Source: Nocardia amamiensis NBRC 102102 (GTDB taxonomy: Bacteria > Actinomycetota > Actinomycetes > Mycobacteriales > Mycobacteriaceae). From it: a stretch of DNA of 64,000 bases. The notes beneath the pieces were generated by a model that ran no database searches, was not told where the DNA came from, and saw nothing but the letters and a program-made list of their open reading frames with translations. Made by a program: the position numbers and the translations under genes. This document shows positions 44,739 to 54,084 of this stretch, piece by piece. The stretch's first letter is position 1, and each line of letters begins with the position of its first letter. The stretch lies in NCBI RefSeq assembly GCF_001612745.1, contig NZ_BDBA01000025.1:27168-91167 (forward strand). The letters run 5' to 3'.

Positions 44739-45847
44739 GCACCCATCATGGCCGAACCCGGGCGACCGCGCGACGGAACGGGAATCCCGAGTGTCGCGGC
44801 CGCGACACGCCGACGCAGCCGCCACGGCAGCGCCGCGAAGAGGGTCCGCATCGCATCGACCGTGCCCGTCAGGTCGGTGCGGCCGGATAGGTACGCGCGT
44901 TGCGCCGCTGGGGGCAGTTCGAAGAACGTGTCGAAGAACACCGGGAGATCAGCGGGCGGCACGGCCAGCAACGCCCGCAGTCCCGCGCCGCGAAGACGGT
45001 GGACAACCCGCGCGGCCGCAGGCCACATGTTCTGACCGGCCGCCATGGCATCGGCCGCGGCCAGCGCGGCGGCGACGCTGTATCCGGTCGCCGGATGCAG
45101 GAAGCCTCCGGCGGCGCCGAAGGTTTGCGGGCCCGGACGCCCGCCCTGCACGGGGAACCGGACATGCTCGACGGGTTCCGCACCGGTGAGCCGGATGCCC
45201 CTGGCGCGCAGCCGGTGGTGCAGGCGCGTGCGCAGCCGCGATCCCGCGAGGGCGGGACGACCGGCCAGGCAGGTCTCCTCCAGCAGCATCCGCTCGTCGT
45301 CCAGCGGGACGGCGTAGAGGAAGGAGCGCATCTCGCCTGCCGCCGCGCCGTTGTCGGCGCGCCAGTCCATGAACAGCGGGTCGATACCTGCGCAGCGCTC
45401 GGCGTCCACGATCACGCCATAGGCGGTCTGCTCGGCCCGCGCGGGGGAACGGGTGAGGCCGCGGGCGTCCACGACTCTGCCCGCCGCGAGTGACCTGCCC
45501 GAGGCGAGAGTCACCCGCTCGGGAGAGATCTCGACCGCGCGGTCGGCGATGATCCGTGCCTCGGACAAGGACAACGACGTCTGCAAACGCGCGGTGTCCA
45601 GCACCACGTAGCTGCGGTCGACCTGATGCGCCCGAGTTCCCCATGCCATCGGCCGGGCCACTGTCGCGGCAATCGCCTCCGGCGCCAGCCAATCCGGCAG
45701 TTCATCGGCCCATGCCGCATACGTAGCCGTCCACCTGCGTTCCGGTGCGGGATCCACAGCGATGACCGTGAGCCCGCGTGCTGTAGCGCGATGTGCAAGG
45801 GCCCGTCCGGCCGGGCCCAGACCACAGACGATCAGATCCGGCGTCAC
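44735..45847 (-). CDS. Lycopene cyclase family protein
   Basis: A 370-residue FAD/NAD(P)-fold cyclase of the CrtY/CrtL group, converting lycopene ends to beta rings. The nucleotide motif is LIVCGLGPAGRALA (residues 5-18), the lid motif FLYAVPLDDERMLLEETCL is about 165-185 and the family hallmark GGFLHPATGYSVAAALA about 250-266. No other carotenoid gene is in the window. The start is GTG 45847 (VTPDLIV). Its stop overlaps the Ku ATG (44735-44738), so Ku translation may depend on this gene; the linkage is unexpected. Confidence 0.85.
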   Translation of the reverse strand: MTPDLIVCGLGPAGRALAHRATARGLTVIAVDPAPERRWTATYAAWADELPDWLAPEAIAATVARPMAWGTRAHQVDRSYVVLDTARLQTSLSLSEARIIADRAVEISPERVTLASGRSLAAGRVVDARGLTRSPARAEQTAYGVIVDAERCAGIDPLFMDWRADNGAAAGEMRSFLYAVPLDDERMLLEETCLAGRPALAGSRLRTRLHHRLRARGIRLTGAEPVEHVRFPVQGGRPGPQTFGAAGGFLHPATGYSVAAALAAADAMAAGQNMWPAAARVVHRLRGAGLRALLAVPPADLPVFFDTFFELPPAAQRAYLSGRTDLTGTVDAMRTLFAALPWRLRRRVAAATLGIPVPSRGRPGSAMMGA

Positions 45848-46464
45848 GCTGCGTCCGCCGGGGCGCCTACGTGCATCGTCTGCGCCTTTCGTTCGTTCGG
45901 TCCGGACTGGTCGGAGCCTAGTAGTTCGGCTCGCCTGGACGGGGACAACGCGGTTGTCGCCGTCGTGCACGCCGCCATGCCGAAGCCCGGCACATCTCAG
46001 ATGAATTTCTCGCGAATACCGCGGCATGGACCCCTGCCCGGGGCCGGCTATCCGAGGCCGCAGCGCAGCTGCCGTCGTGATGTTCCGAACAACGGCGCAG
46101 CGAACTCTGCTACTGGGTGCGATACCACGCGCTTCGCGGACAGTCGATGTCTCCGTCAGAACAGCGGCGGCGTCAGGGCAACCGTCCCTGCGCGCGGCGG
46201 CACAGGATCTCGGCCGCCAGGCGCACAGGACAGGTTCGAGCGCTGGTCGTGCACGGAATGTGTTCTCGCCCACCAGAGTTTCGCTGGCGTTGTTAGGATT
46301 CCGGGGCGCTGGCGACGCATCCGGCCCCGGTGTCGAGGTTCGGCGGCGAACAACCGGCGTGCCGGTACGCCGCGATGGCGCGCCGGGCAGGCAGCCGAAC
46401 CGGCGGCGCCGTGGCAGTCCGAGGACGAAAGCGGCCCGGCCGGAACGAGTTAGGGGTAGAGGCA
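45848..46464. other. Divergent region between the lycopene cyclase and MMPL genes
   Basis: These 617 bp hold no gene I can support: frames on both strands lack ribosome-binding sites and motifs. It should carry two divergent promoters. No palindrome or repeat of note was seen, though the middle (46160-46330) is less G+C-rich than the coding neighbours. Confidence 0.4.
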
Positions 46465-48675
46465 GTGTTCGAACTGACCAGGCGGCGCAGCCGATGGATC
46501 CTGGCGGTGTTCGCCGTGCTCGCGCTGGCGATGGGCACGCTGAGCGCGACGCTGTTCGACAAAGTGCAGGGCGGCGGGTACATCGATCCCGACAGCGAAT
46601 CCAGCCGTGCGGCCGCGATGCTGCGGGACACCTTCGGCCAGGCCACCCCGAATCTCGTGCTGCTGGTGCGGACTCCCGGGTCGGTGGACGACGACGCCGC
46701 GGTCACCGCCGCGACCGAGCTGGTCGCCGAGCTGAAGTCGGAGTCCGGTGTCGCGGGCGTCGCCTCCTACTGGACCGAGAAGTCGCCCGCGCTGCGCAGC
46801 ACCGACGGCGCCAAGGGCCTGATCGTGGCCAGCATCCTCGGCGAGGAGTCCGAGGTCGACAAACGCGTCGGCGACCTCGCCGAGCGGTTCGGCGGCACGC
46901 ACGGCCCGCTGGAGGTGCGGGTCGGCGGGTACGCGATGCTGCTGCACGAGACGGTGCAACAGAGCGAGAAAGACGTCGTGCTCGGCGAATCCATCGCCTT
47001 CCCGATCACGCTGGTCGCGCTGCTGCTGGTCTTCGGCGGCCTGGTCGCGGCCAGCCTGCCGCTGGTCGTCGCCATGATCACGGTGATGATCACGATGGGT
47101 GCGCTGTGGCTGATCGCGAGCATCACCGATCTCGCGGCGACCGCGACCAACGTCGCCACCCTGCTCGGCCTCGGCCTCGCGATCGACTACAGCCTGTTGA
47201 TCATCAGCCGCTATCGCGACGAGCTGGTCGCCGGACAGCAGCCCGCGGCCGCGGTGGTGGCGACCATGCGCTCGGCCGGTCGCACCGTCGCGTTCTCGGC
47301 CGTGACCGTCGCGGTGGCGCTGTCGGGCCTGTTGTTCTTCCCGCTGCTGGCCGTGCGGTCGATGGGGTACGCGGGCTTGGCCGTGGCGGTGATCGCCGCG
47401 GTGGTCTCGCTGACCGTGCTGCCCGCGATCCTGTTCCTGCTCGGCACCAAAATCGACAACGGTCAGCTCTGGTGGTTCCTGCGCGCCGCCCGGCCCGCGC
47501 CGGGCGAGGGCGCCTGGCATCGCCTGGCCCGGTTCGTGATGATGCGGCCGGTGCCCATCGGGCTCGCGGTGACCGCCCTGCTGCTGGTACTGGGCGCGCC
47601 TTTCCTCGGCGTGAAACTCGGCTTCCCGGACGAACGTTCGCTGCCGGAGTCGATGAACAACCGCCAGGTCACCGAGACCATCCAGCGCGACTTCGCCGCC
47701 ACCGAGCAGAACGGGCTGTTCGCGGTGCTGCCCGAAACCGCCTACAACGCGGCAGGATTGGACGCCTACGCCAGGGAACTGTCGGAGATCGAGAACGTCC
47801 GCCGGGTCGACACGGCCACCGGTAGCTACAGCCACGGCGGTCTGCTTGCCCCGCCCACTGCGGCCGACGACCGCTTCCGCGCGCCGAACGCGGCCTATCT
47901 CACGGTGATTCCGGACACCACCGATCCAGGTGCGCTGGACCGGATCGCCGGCGCCGTGCGCGCGACGCCCGCCGCGTCGCCGGTGCTGGTCGGCGGCGTG
48001 GCCGCGGCGAACGCGGACGCGATCGACGCGGTGGTCTCCGCGCTGCCGTACGCGCTGGTGTTCGTGGTGCTGATCATGGTGGCGGTCCTGTTCCTGCTCA
48101 CCGGAAGCGTCGTGCTGCCGCTGCTGGCGGTGGTGCTCAGCGTGCTGAGCCTGACCGCGACCTTCGGGGCGCTGGTCTGGATCTTCCAAGACGGGCATCT
48201 GTCCGGCTTGCTCGGGTTCACCGTCACCGGCGACCTGCCGCCGACCGTTCCGGTCATGCTGTTCGGCGTCGCGTTCGGCCTGGCCATGGACTACCAGGTG
48301 TTCCTGCTGGCCCGCATCCGCGAGGAGTACCAGCGGACCAGATCCAACGCGCTCGCGGTCACCTCCGGGCTGGAGCGGATCGGACGGATCGTCACGGCGG
48401 CGGCGGTGTTGATCTCTCTGGTGTTCCTCGGCTTCCTCGCCTCGGACATCACGTTCATGAAAGCCTTCGGTATCGGCCTTCCGCTGGCGGTCCTGGTGGA
48501 CGCGACCCTGGTGCGCGGATTCCTGCTGCCCGCGGCGATGGAGTTGCTCGGCGACTGGAACTGGTACGCACCCGGGCCACTGCGCAAGCTGCACCGGCGT
48601 TTCGGCATCGAGGAGGGGCCGGCCGCCGCCCAGGTTGGCGGCTCCCAGGATTGGCGTCAGCCCGCCCGGCTCTGA
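46465..48675 (+). CDS. MMPL family transporter
   Basis: A 736-residue RND-type MMPL protein with two halves of the 1+5 helix plan. N-terminal TM at SRWILAVFAVLALAMGTL, then a soluble loop (PNLVLLVRTPGS..), helices from FPITLVALLLVFGG with the proton-relay motif LGLGLAIDYSLLIISRYRDE (Asp-Tyr pair). The second half repeats this with FGVAFGLAMDYQVFLLARIREE. These proteins export lipids to the outer envelope of mycolate bacteria; the substrate is unknown. I chose GTG 46465 (VFELTRRRSRW); the frame extends to 46330. It is monocistronic or with the next gene. Confidence 0.9.
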   Translation: MFELTRRRSRWILAVFAVLALAMGTLSATLFDKVQGGGYIDPDSESSRAAAMLRDTFGQATPNLVLLVRTPGSVDDDAAVTAATELVAELKSESGVAGVASYWTEKSPALRSTDGAKGLIVASILGEESEVDKRVGDLAERFGGTHGPLEVRVGGYAMLLHETVQQSEKDVVLGESIAFPITLVALLLVFGGLVAASLPLVVAMITVMITMGALWLIASITDLAATATNVATLLGLGLAIDYSLLIISRYRDELVAGQQPAAAVVATMRSAGRTVAFSAVTVAVALSGLLFFPLLAVRSMGYAGLAVAVIAAVVSLTVLPAILFLLGTKIDNGQLWWFLRAARPAPGEGAWHRLARFVMMRPVPIGLAVTALLLVLGAPFLGVKLGFPDERSLPESMNNRQVTETIQRDFAATEQNGLFAVLPETAYNAAGLDAYARELSEIENVRRVDTATGSYSHGGLLAPPTAADDRFRAPNAAYLTVIPDTTDPGALDRIAGAVRATPAASPVLVGGVAAANADAIDAVVSALPYALVFVVLIMVAVLFLLTGSVVLPLLAVVLSVLSLTATFGALVWIFQDGHLSGLLGFTVTGDLPPTVPVMLFGVAFGLAMDYQVFLLARIREEYQRTRSNALAVTSGLERIGRIVTAAAVLISLVFLGFLASDITFMKAFGIGLPLAVLVDATLVRGFLLPAAMELLGDWNWYAPGPLRKLHRRFGIEEGPAAAQVGGSQDWRQPARL

Positions 48676-48763
48676 AACGCGTATCGGGTAGGGTCGGTCG
48701 GGCAGCCCGGGGGAGCCCGCACGGGGTGGGACGGCCGCCCGGGGATGCGGGAAGGCGACCGCG

Positions 48764-49543
48764 ATGACGTATCCCTCCGGCCCCGGATTCGACGGCGGGC
48801 CAGGCGATTACGCGAAATCCGACGGTGTGGAGTATGGGTGGGGGCAATCTTCCCCACCCAGCGAGTATCCGATGCCTGCGTGGGAAGCGCCGCCCTTGCC
48901 ACCGCCCCCGAAATCCAGCACCGGCCGGGTAGCCGGGCTGGCCGTCGGCATCGTCGCCGTCCTGCTCGCAGTCGGCATCGCTGTGGCGGTGGTCCCGCGC
49001 GAGCGTGGCGCCGCGCCAGCCGTCGCCACGTCCGCCGACGCGACTACCCGTGCCACCACGACCACCAGCACCCGGACGAGCGGCCCGTCGTCCGGCAGGC
49101 TGAGCCACACCGAGTACGCCGGGAACTGGGACTTCCGGTTCGACCGCGTCGAGTTGCACGCCGACTGGGTCGACGGCCGCGACCACCCCGACTGCGGCGA
49201 CATCGACAAAGCGGGCAAGCTCGCCGGTCTCGGCTGCACGTATGCGGCGGAAATGGTGTTCCGCACCGAGGGCGGCGCGCTGATGCTCACCCAGTTCATC
49301 CTCGGCATGACCGACGAGAATCAGGCCGCAGCGGCGACGGATCGATTCAGCGACTCGGACCTGACCCTGCGGCCGGGCTCCTACATCTCCGGTTACGCGA
49401 CCGGCAAGTGGAAGGACGGCAGCCAGAAGGAGTTCGTCGTGGTGACCATCGCGACCGCCACCGACGCGGTCTCCCCCGAGACGGTGGAGAAGTATCTGCG
49501 CTACCGGCACGCCGACATACTCGGTGCACTGGCGTTCCGGTAG
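48764..49543 (+). CDS. Single-helix membrane protein with extracytoplasmic domain
   Basis: A 259-residue protein. A Pro/Gly/Ser-rich cytoplasmic N-terminus (to about residue 52, PAWEAPPLPPPPK) precedes one helix (VAGLAVGIVAVLLAVGIAVAVV), a Thr-rich linker and a C-terminal domain with cysteines (HPDCGDIDKAGKLAGLGCTYAAEMVFRTEGG, FGDxGKWKDG-like region). It resembles many actinobacterial type-I orientation proteins of unknown function. It starts 88 bp after the MMPL gene and faces the SDR gene. Confidence 0.65.
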   Translation: MTYPSGPGFDGGPGDYAKSDGVEYGWGQSSPPSEYPMPAWEAPPLPPPPKSSTGRVAGLAVGIVAVLLAVGIAVAVVPRERGAAPAVATSADATTRATTTTSTRTSGPSSGRLSHTEYAGNWDFRFDRVELHADWVDGRDHPDCGDIDKAGKLAGLGCTYAAEMVFRTEGGALMLTQFILGMTDENQAAAATDRFSDSDLTLRPGSYISGYATGKWKDGSQKEFVVVTIATATDAVSPETVEKYLRYRHADILGALAFR

Positions 49544-49580
49544 CGCGGCGGCGCCCCGTACGGAAATCTCGGCGGCGAGG

Positions 49581-50345
49581 TCAGAGTCCGCCGGTCGACA
49601 GCAGCCCGCCGTCCACCCGCACGGTCTCGCCGGTGATCCATGCGGCCTCGTCGGAGACCAGGAAGCCGATCAGGCGTGCCACGTCCTCCGGGCTGCCCAG
49701 CCGCTTCATCGGGTACACGCTCGCGGCGCGTTCCTCGTCGGCCGAGTACAGCGCGTCGGCGAACTTGGTCTTGATCACGCCCGGCGCGACCGCGTTCACG
49801 CGGATCTTCGGTCCCAGCTGCCAGGCGAGTTCGTCGGTCAGGCGGATGAGCGCGGCCTTGGACGCGCCGTACGCGGCGATCACGCCGGTCGAGCGGATAC
49901 CGGCCACGCTGGCCACGTTCACCACGGCGCCCCCGTGGTCGCGCATCCACGCCCGGTACGCCTCCTGGATGTAGCCGAGCGCCGCGACCACGTTCACGTC
50001 GAAGATCTTGCGCACCGCGTCCAGGTCCGCGTCCATCAGGGACCCGAACACCGGGTTGATGCCGGTGTTGTTGATCAGGACGTCCAGCGAACCGAACTCC
50101 GTGACCGCGCGCTCGACCGCGGCCGCCCGATCCTCGGCGACGCCGGAGTTGCCCGCCAGCGCGACGACCTGACCCTGGTGGCCCAGCTCGCGCAGCTCGT
50201 CGGCCGCCTCGTCCAGCGGATCCTTCTTTCGCGCGGTGATCAGCACGTTCGCGCCGCGGCCGAGCAGCTCCGCCGCGACCGCCTTGCCGATGCCGCGGCT
50301 GGCCCCTGTGACCAGAGCGCTCTTGCCCAATAGATCGGTACTCAT
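49581..50345 (-). CDS. FabG-like SDR family oxidoreductase
   Basis: A 254-residue classical SDR: TGASRGIGKAVAAEL at residues 13-27, NNTGINPVFG near 89, the catalytic Ser in VNVASVAGI near 140 and YGASKAAL near 156. It resembles FabG-type 3-oxoacyl or other ketone reductases; the substrate is unknown. Length is normal. It converges with the membrane protein gene (38 bp) and diverges from the ABC-F gene with about 170 bp between starts. Confidence 0.88.
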   Translation of the reverse strand: MSTDLLGKSALVTGASRGIGKAVAAELLGRGANVLITARKKDPLDEAADELRELGHQGQVVALAGNSGVAEDRAAAVERAVTEFGSLDVLINNTGINPVFGSLMDADLDAVRKIFDVNVVAALGYIQEAYRAWMRDHGGAVVNVASVAGIRSTGVIAAYGASKAALIRLTDELAWQLGPKIRVNAVAPGVIKTKFADALYSADEERAASVYPMKRLGSPEDVARLIGFLVSDEAAWITGETVRVDGGLLSTGGL

Positions 50346-50516
50346 GGCATCGCACGGTAGCGCAGTTGTCCGCCCGTGCCGTTACCGCCGTCACATGCGG
50401 GGCGCTGGGCTGCGGGCGAGCCATTCGTCCCGGTTAAAATCGGTGGTTCTTGTGTGCCGTCGGGTCGCACAATCGAGCGCACGCGTCCAGCAACCACGAT
50501 CCGCGAGGAGAAGTTT

Positions 50517-52148
50517 GTGATCACCGCGACCGACCTGGAAGTCCGGGCCGGAGTCCGCACCCTGCTGTCGGCCCCCGGGCCGGCGCTGCGCGTGCAGGCG
50601 GGCGACCGGATCGGACTGGTCGGACGTAACGGCGCGGGCAAAACGACCACGCTGCGCATCCTGGCGGGCGAGGGCGAGCCGTACGCGGGAAAGATCCTGC
50701 GCTCCAGCGACATCGGCTACCTGCCGCAGGATCCGCGCGAAGGCAACCTGGACGTGCTGGCCCGGGACCGGGTGCTGTCCGCGCGCGGACTGGACACGCT
50801 GATCCGCGAGATGGAGAAACAGCAGGCCCTGATGGCCGAGGTGGCCGACGACAAGGAGCGCGAGAAGGCGGTACGCAAGTACGGCAGGCTCGAGGAACGG
50901 TTCTCCGCGCTCGGCGGTTACGTCGCCGAGAGCGAAGCGGCGCGCATCTGCCACAGCCTCGGATTGCCCGACCGGGTACTCGGCCAGCCGTTGCGCACTC
51001 TCTCCGGCGGCCAGCGCCGCCGAATCGAATTGGCGCGCATCCTGTTCGCCGCCTCCGACGGCAGCGGCGGCCGCTCGGACACCATTCTGCTGCTCGACGA
51101 GCCGACCAACCATCTCGACGCCGACTCGATCACCTGGCTGCGCGGTTTCCTGCAGAACCACGACGGCGGCCTGATCGTGATCAGCCACGATGTGGAACTG
51201 CTCGCCGACGTGGTGAACAAGGTGTGGTTCCTGGACGCGGTGCGCGGCGAAGCCGACGTCTACAACATGGGGTGGAAGAAGTATCTGGACGCGCGCGCCA
51301 CCGACGAGCAGCGCAGGCGCCGCGAACGCGCGAACGCCGAGAAGAAGGCGAGCGCGCTGCGCGCCCAGGCCGCCAAGCTCGGGGCGAAGGCCACGAAAGC
51401 GACTGCGGCGCAGAACATGGCCAAACGGGCCGATCGCCTGCTGGCCGAACTCGACGACGTGCGCGTCGCCGACAAGGTCGCCAGGATCAAATTCCCCGAG
51501 CCCGCGGCCTGTGGGAAGACGCCGCTGATGGCCGAGAACCTGACCAAGGTCTACGGTTCGCTGGAGATCTTCACCGGTGTCGATCTCGCTATCGATCGCG
51601 GCAGCCGGGTCGTCGTACTCGGGCTCAACGGAGCGGGCAAGACCACGCTGTTGCGCCTGCTCGCCGGGGTCGAGCAGCCGACCGCCGGCGGCCTGGTGCC
51701 CGGCCACGGCCTGAAGATCGGGTACTTCGCGCAGGAACACGACACCCTGGACGACGACGCGACCGTCTGGGAGAACATCCGCCACGCCGCGCCGGACGCG
51801 GGTGAGCAGGATCTGCGTGGCCTGCTCGGCGCGTTCATGTTCTCCGGACCGCAGCTCGACCAGCCCGCAGGCACCCTCTCGGGTGGTGAGAAGACCCGTC
51901 TGGCGCTGGCCGGTCTGGTCTCCTCGGCGGCGAACGTGCTGCTGCTGGACGAGCCGACGAACAATCTCGACCCGGTGTCGCGTGAGCAGGTGCTCGACGC
52001 GCTGCGCACCTACGCGGGCGCGGTAGTGCTGGTGACCCACGACCCCGGCGCAGCGGAGGCGTTGTCTCCGGAACGGGTGATTCTCCTCCCGGACGGGACA
52101 GAAGATCACTGGTCGGCGGAATATCTGGAACTTATTCAGCTTGCGTGA
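50517..52148 (+). CDS. ABC-F family ATPase, EttA-like
   Basis: A 543-residue soluble protein with two ABC domains and no membrane part. Domain 1: Walker A VGRNGAGKTTTLRIL (about 38), signature TLSGGQRRRIELARILF; domain 2: Walker A LGLNGAGKTTLLRLL, signature TLSGGEKTRLALAGLVS, Walker B VLLLDEPTNNLDPVS. The linker is basic and helical (ERANAEKKASALRAQAAKLG). ABC-F proteins act on ribosomes in translation elongation or antibiotic protection. The GTG at 50517 has GAGGAG 6 nt upstream. The M. tuberculosis homologue lies in the same place, with a small HTH gene after it. Confidence 0.92.
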   Translation: MITATDLEVRAGVRTLLSAPGPALRVQAGDRIGLVGRNGAGKTTTLRILAGEGEPYAGKILRSSDIGYLPQDPREGNLDVLARDRVLSARGLDTLIREMEKQQALMAEVADDKEREKAVRKYGRLEERFSALGGYVAESEAARICHSLGLPDRVLGQPLRTLSGGQRRRIELARILFAASDGSGGRSDTILLLDEPTNHLDADSITWLRGFLQNHDGGLIVISHDVELLADVVNKVWFLDAVRGEADVYNMGWKKYLDARATDEQRRRRERANAEKKASALRAQAAKLGAKATKATAAQNMAKRADRLLAELDDVRVADKVARIKFPEPAACGKTPLMAENLTKVYGSLEIFTGVDLAIDRGSRVVVLGLNGAGKTTLLRLLAGVEQPTAGGLVPGHGLKIGYFAQEHDTLDDDATVWENIRHAAPDAGEQDLRGLLGAFMFSGPQLDQPAGTLSGGEKTRLALAGLVSSAANVLLLDEPTNNLDPVSREQVLDALRTYAGAVVLVTHDPGAAEALSPERVILLPDGTEDHWSAEYLELIQLA

Positions 52149-52229
52149 GTTTCATCACAGGAACCCGTTGATCACGGCCTGCTGAGTGCTTAGCCTGGAA
52201 AGACGCTGCTCGGCGACTCGGAGGAAGCC

Positions 52230-52463
52230 ATGAGCGACAGGCCCACACAGACTAAGGCCACATTGGGTAAGGGCACACGCGTCACCGGGAAGTCGCGCGA
52301 CCGCCTACAAACCCAGCTGAAGAAGCAATACGAGGCCGGTGCGAGCATCCGGTCACTGGCGCGGTCCACCGGCCGTTCCTACGGCTTCATCCACAACGTG
52401 CTAGTGGAGTCGCATGTGCAGCTCCGCAGCCGGGGTGGGGCCAACCGCAGGAAGGGCCAGTAG
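52230..52463 (+). CDS. Small helix-turn-helix protein
   Basis: A 77-residue basic protein with one HTH (GASIRSLARSTGRSYGFIHNVLVESHVQLRSRGG, about residues 37-70), like a resolvase or sigma-factor region 4 HTH. It corresponds in position and length to the small HTH protein following the ABC-F gene in M. tuberculosis. GGAGGAAG precedes ATG 52230. It probably binds DNA; target unknown. Confidence 0.8.
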   Translation: MSDRPTQTKATLGKGTRVTGKSRDRLQTQLKKQYEAGASIRSLARSTGRSYGFIHNVLVESHVQLRSRGGANRRKGQ

Positions 52464-52544
52464 CGTCCGATGCCGCGATGAATTCGCGCCGCGGGGATCG
52501 TCCGCACTGTTGACAGCAACGATGTCGACGGAAAGGACCTCGCG

Positions 52545-53117
52545 GTGCGGGAGCTGCTGCTGCAGATCATGGTGACACTGGACGGCTACGCGGCCGGGCC
52601 GGATGGAGCGCTCGACTGGATCGAGGTCGACGATCCCGAATTGGACGACTATCTCGCCGAGCTGCTCAGCGGCGTCGACGCGCAGATCTTCGGGCGCACG
52701 TCCTACGAGCTGCTTGCCGGGTATTGGCCGGACGCGCAACGGAATCCGGCGACTCCCGGGGACGCGCGGCTGGCTCCGCTGGTCAACGCGCTGCCCAAAC
52801 TGGTGCTCTCGCATCGGCCGGACCTGGAGCTGCCGTGGCAGCCCGCCCGCCGGATCGGCGCGGACCTGCGCGCCGAGGTCGCGGAACTGAAGAACAGCTC
52901 CGGCAAGCCGGTGGTGGTGTTCGCGGGCGCGCGCACCGCGCAGGAGTTCCTTCGCCTCGACGTGGTGGACGAGCTTCGGCTGCTGGTGTTTCCGGTGCTG
53001 CTCGGTGCGGGTCAGCAGCTGTTCGAGGAGGTGGCGCCACGGCGGCTGCGACTGGTGGACGTCGTCGCGTTCCCTGCGTCCGGTGTGGTGCGGCAGATCT
53101 ATCGCCGCAGTCAGTAA
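52545..53117 (+). CDS. Dihydrofolate reductase/RibD C-terminal domain protein
   Basis: A 190-residue protein of the RibD_C/DHFR-like superfamily. It starts LLLQIMVTLDGYAAGPDGALDWIEVDD, followed by DAQIFGRTSYELLAGYWP (about 50-65) and FAGARTAQEFLRLDVVDELRLLVFPVLLGAGQQLF, all typical of the family. It should bind NADPH and reduce an unknown substrate. The start is GTG 52545 with AAAGGA upstream. It converges with the ATP-grasp gene (overlap 53111-53117). Confidence 0.82.
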   Translation: MRELLLQIMVTLDGYAAGPDGALDWIEVDDPELDDYLAELLSGVDAQIFGRTSYELLAGYWPDAQRNPATPGDARLAPLVNALPKLVLSHRPDLELPWQPARRIGADLRAEVAELKNSSGKPVVVFAGARTAQEFLRLDVVDELRLLVFPVLLGAGQQLFEEVAPRRLRLVDVVAFPASGVVRQIYRRSQ

Positions 53118-54073
53118 CCGGCCACCATGCCGTCGCCGTCCACCAAGAGGTTGGCCAGGCTGCGGAAGATGGGCAGTCCGGTCTTGATCTCCAGGTAGGC
53201 GAACTGGCCCTGCGGATTGACCTCGAGAAAGTAGTACTCGCCATCGCGGCCGAGCCGGATATCGAGCACACCGAAGGACAGACCGAGCGCACCCATCAGG
53301 GTGGCCAGCGACTTGCTCACCGCGGCGGGCAAGTGGTCGGGCGTGAAGTCGACCGAGGTGTCCAGGCGGGAGTCGACCTTGCCGACCCCGGCTTGCGAGT
53401 CGATGCGCACGGTCCATTCGATCCCGTCCACCCACACGACGCGCAGGTCGCAGGTGGCGTCGATGTAGTCCTGGAACGTGGTCGGCGCCGAACGGATCGC
53501 GGCGAGCCTGCCGAAGTCGTCGCGGGAGATGATTCTGGTCTCGGCGAACTCGCCGCGGCTGGTGCCGGTGCGTTTGTACACGACGGGACCGGGCCGGGAT
53601 TCGACGAAACTGCGTGCCTCGTCGGGGTCGTTGGTGATCAGCGTCTCCGGTACCGCGAATCCGGCCCGCAGCGCCGTTTCCAGCTGCACGATCTTGCGTC
53701 CCGCGGTGCGGTCGGCGCCCGGGTCGTTGACCCAGTAGGCCGGGATGGACCAGAGCAATCCCTGGATGAAGCCATCGCATTCGGCTTGCCGAAAGTCGTT
53801 GTCCGAACTGCGGACACCCGCAGGCACTTGGGCGTGGTGCGGTCGCCGCCACCACACCGACCGGACGTCGTCGAGGCCGATCAGGTGCGACAGCGAGCGG
53901 GTCGTGCCGAGCCGGTCCAGGCGGAAGCTGCCGGACTCGCGAGGGAAGTCGCGTAAATCGAGCTGAATCGGACTGAGTCCGTGGTGCTCTCGCAACGTCG
54001 CCGCCATCGCGGTGCCGTGGAGGTCATCGGATTCGGACACGATCAGGACCGAGGCCCTCCGGCGTGCCGCCAT
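53111..54073 (-). CDS. MvdD-like ATP-grasp ribosomal peptide maturase
   Basis: A 320-residue ATP-grasp ligase. The N-terminal domain starts ASVLIVSESDDLHGTAMAA; VRSVWWRRPHHAQ near residue 70 is the WWRRP-type mark of MvdC/MvdD graspetide ligases. The ATP-grasp core has VVYKRTGTSRGEF near 170, VDGIEWTVRIDSQ near 220, and the metal/ATP motif FGVLDIRLGRDGEYYFLEVNPQGQFAYLEIKTG near 272. Such enzymes form ester or amide links between Ser/Thr/Lys and Asp/Glu side chains of a precursor peptide. The ATG at 54073 is 11 bp after the candidate precursor gene. No methyltransferase or protease gene is adjacent. Confidence 0.88.
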   Translation of the reverse strand: MAARRRASVLIVSESDDLHGTAMAATLREHHGLSPIQLDLRDFPRESGSFRLDRLGTTRSLSHLIGLDDVRSVWWRRPHHAQVPAGVRSSDNDFRQAECDGFIQGLLWSIPAYWVNDPGADRTAGRKIVQLETALRAGFAVPETLITNDPDEARSFVESRPGPVVYKRTGTSRGEFAETRIISRDDFGRLAAIRSAPTTFQDYIDATCDLRVVWVDGIEWTVRIDSQAGVGKVDSRLDTSVDFTPDHLPAAVSKSLATLMGALGLSFGVLDIRLGRDGEYYFLEVNPQGQFAYLEIKTGLPIFRSLANLLVDGDGMVAGY

Positions 54074-54084
54074 GTGCGTGCCGT

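Noticed and set aside
46450..48594. 714-codon open frame on the minus strand
   Set aside because: Antisense to the MMPL transporter; the product is Gln/Arg/His-rich without family resemblance.
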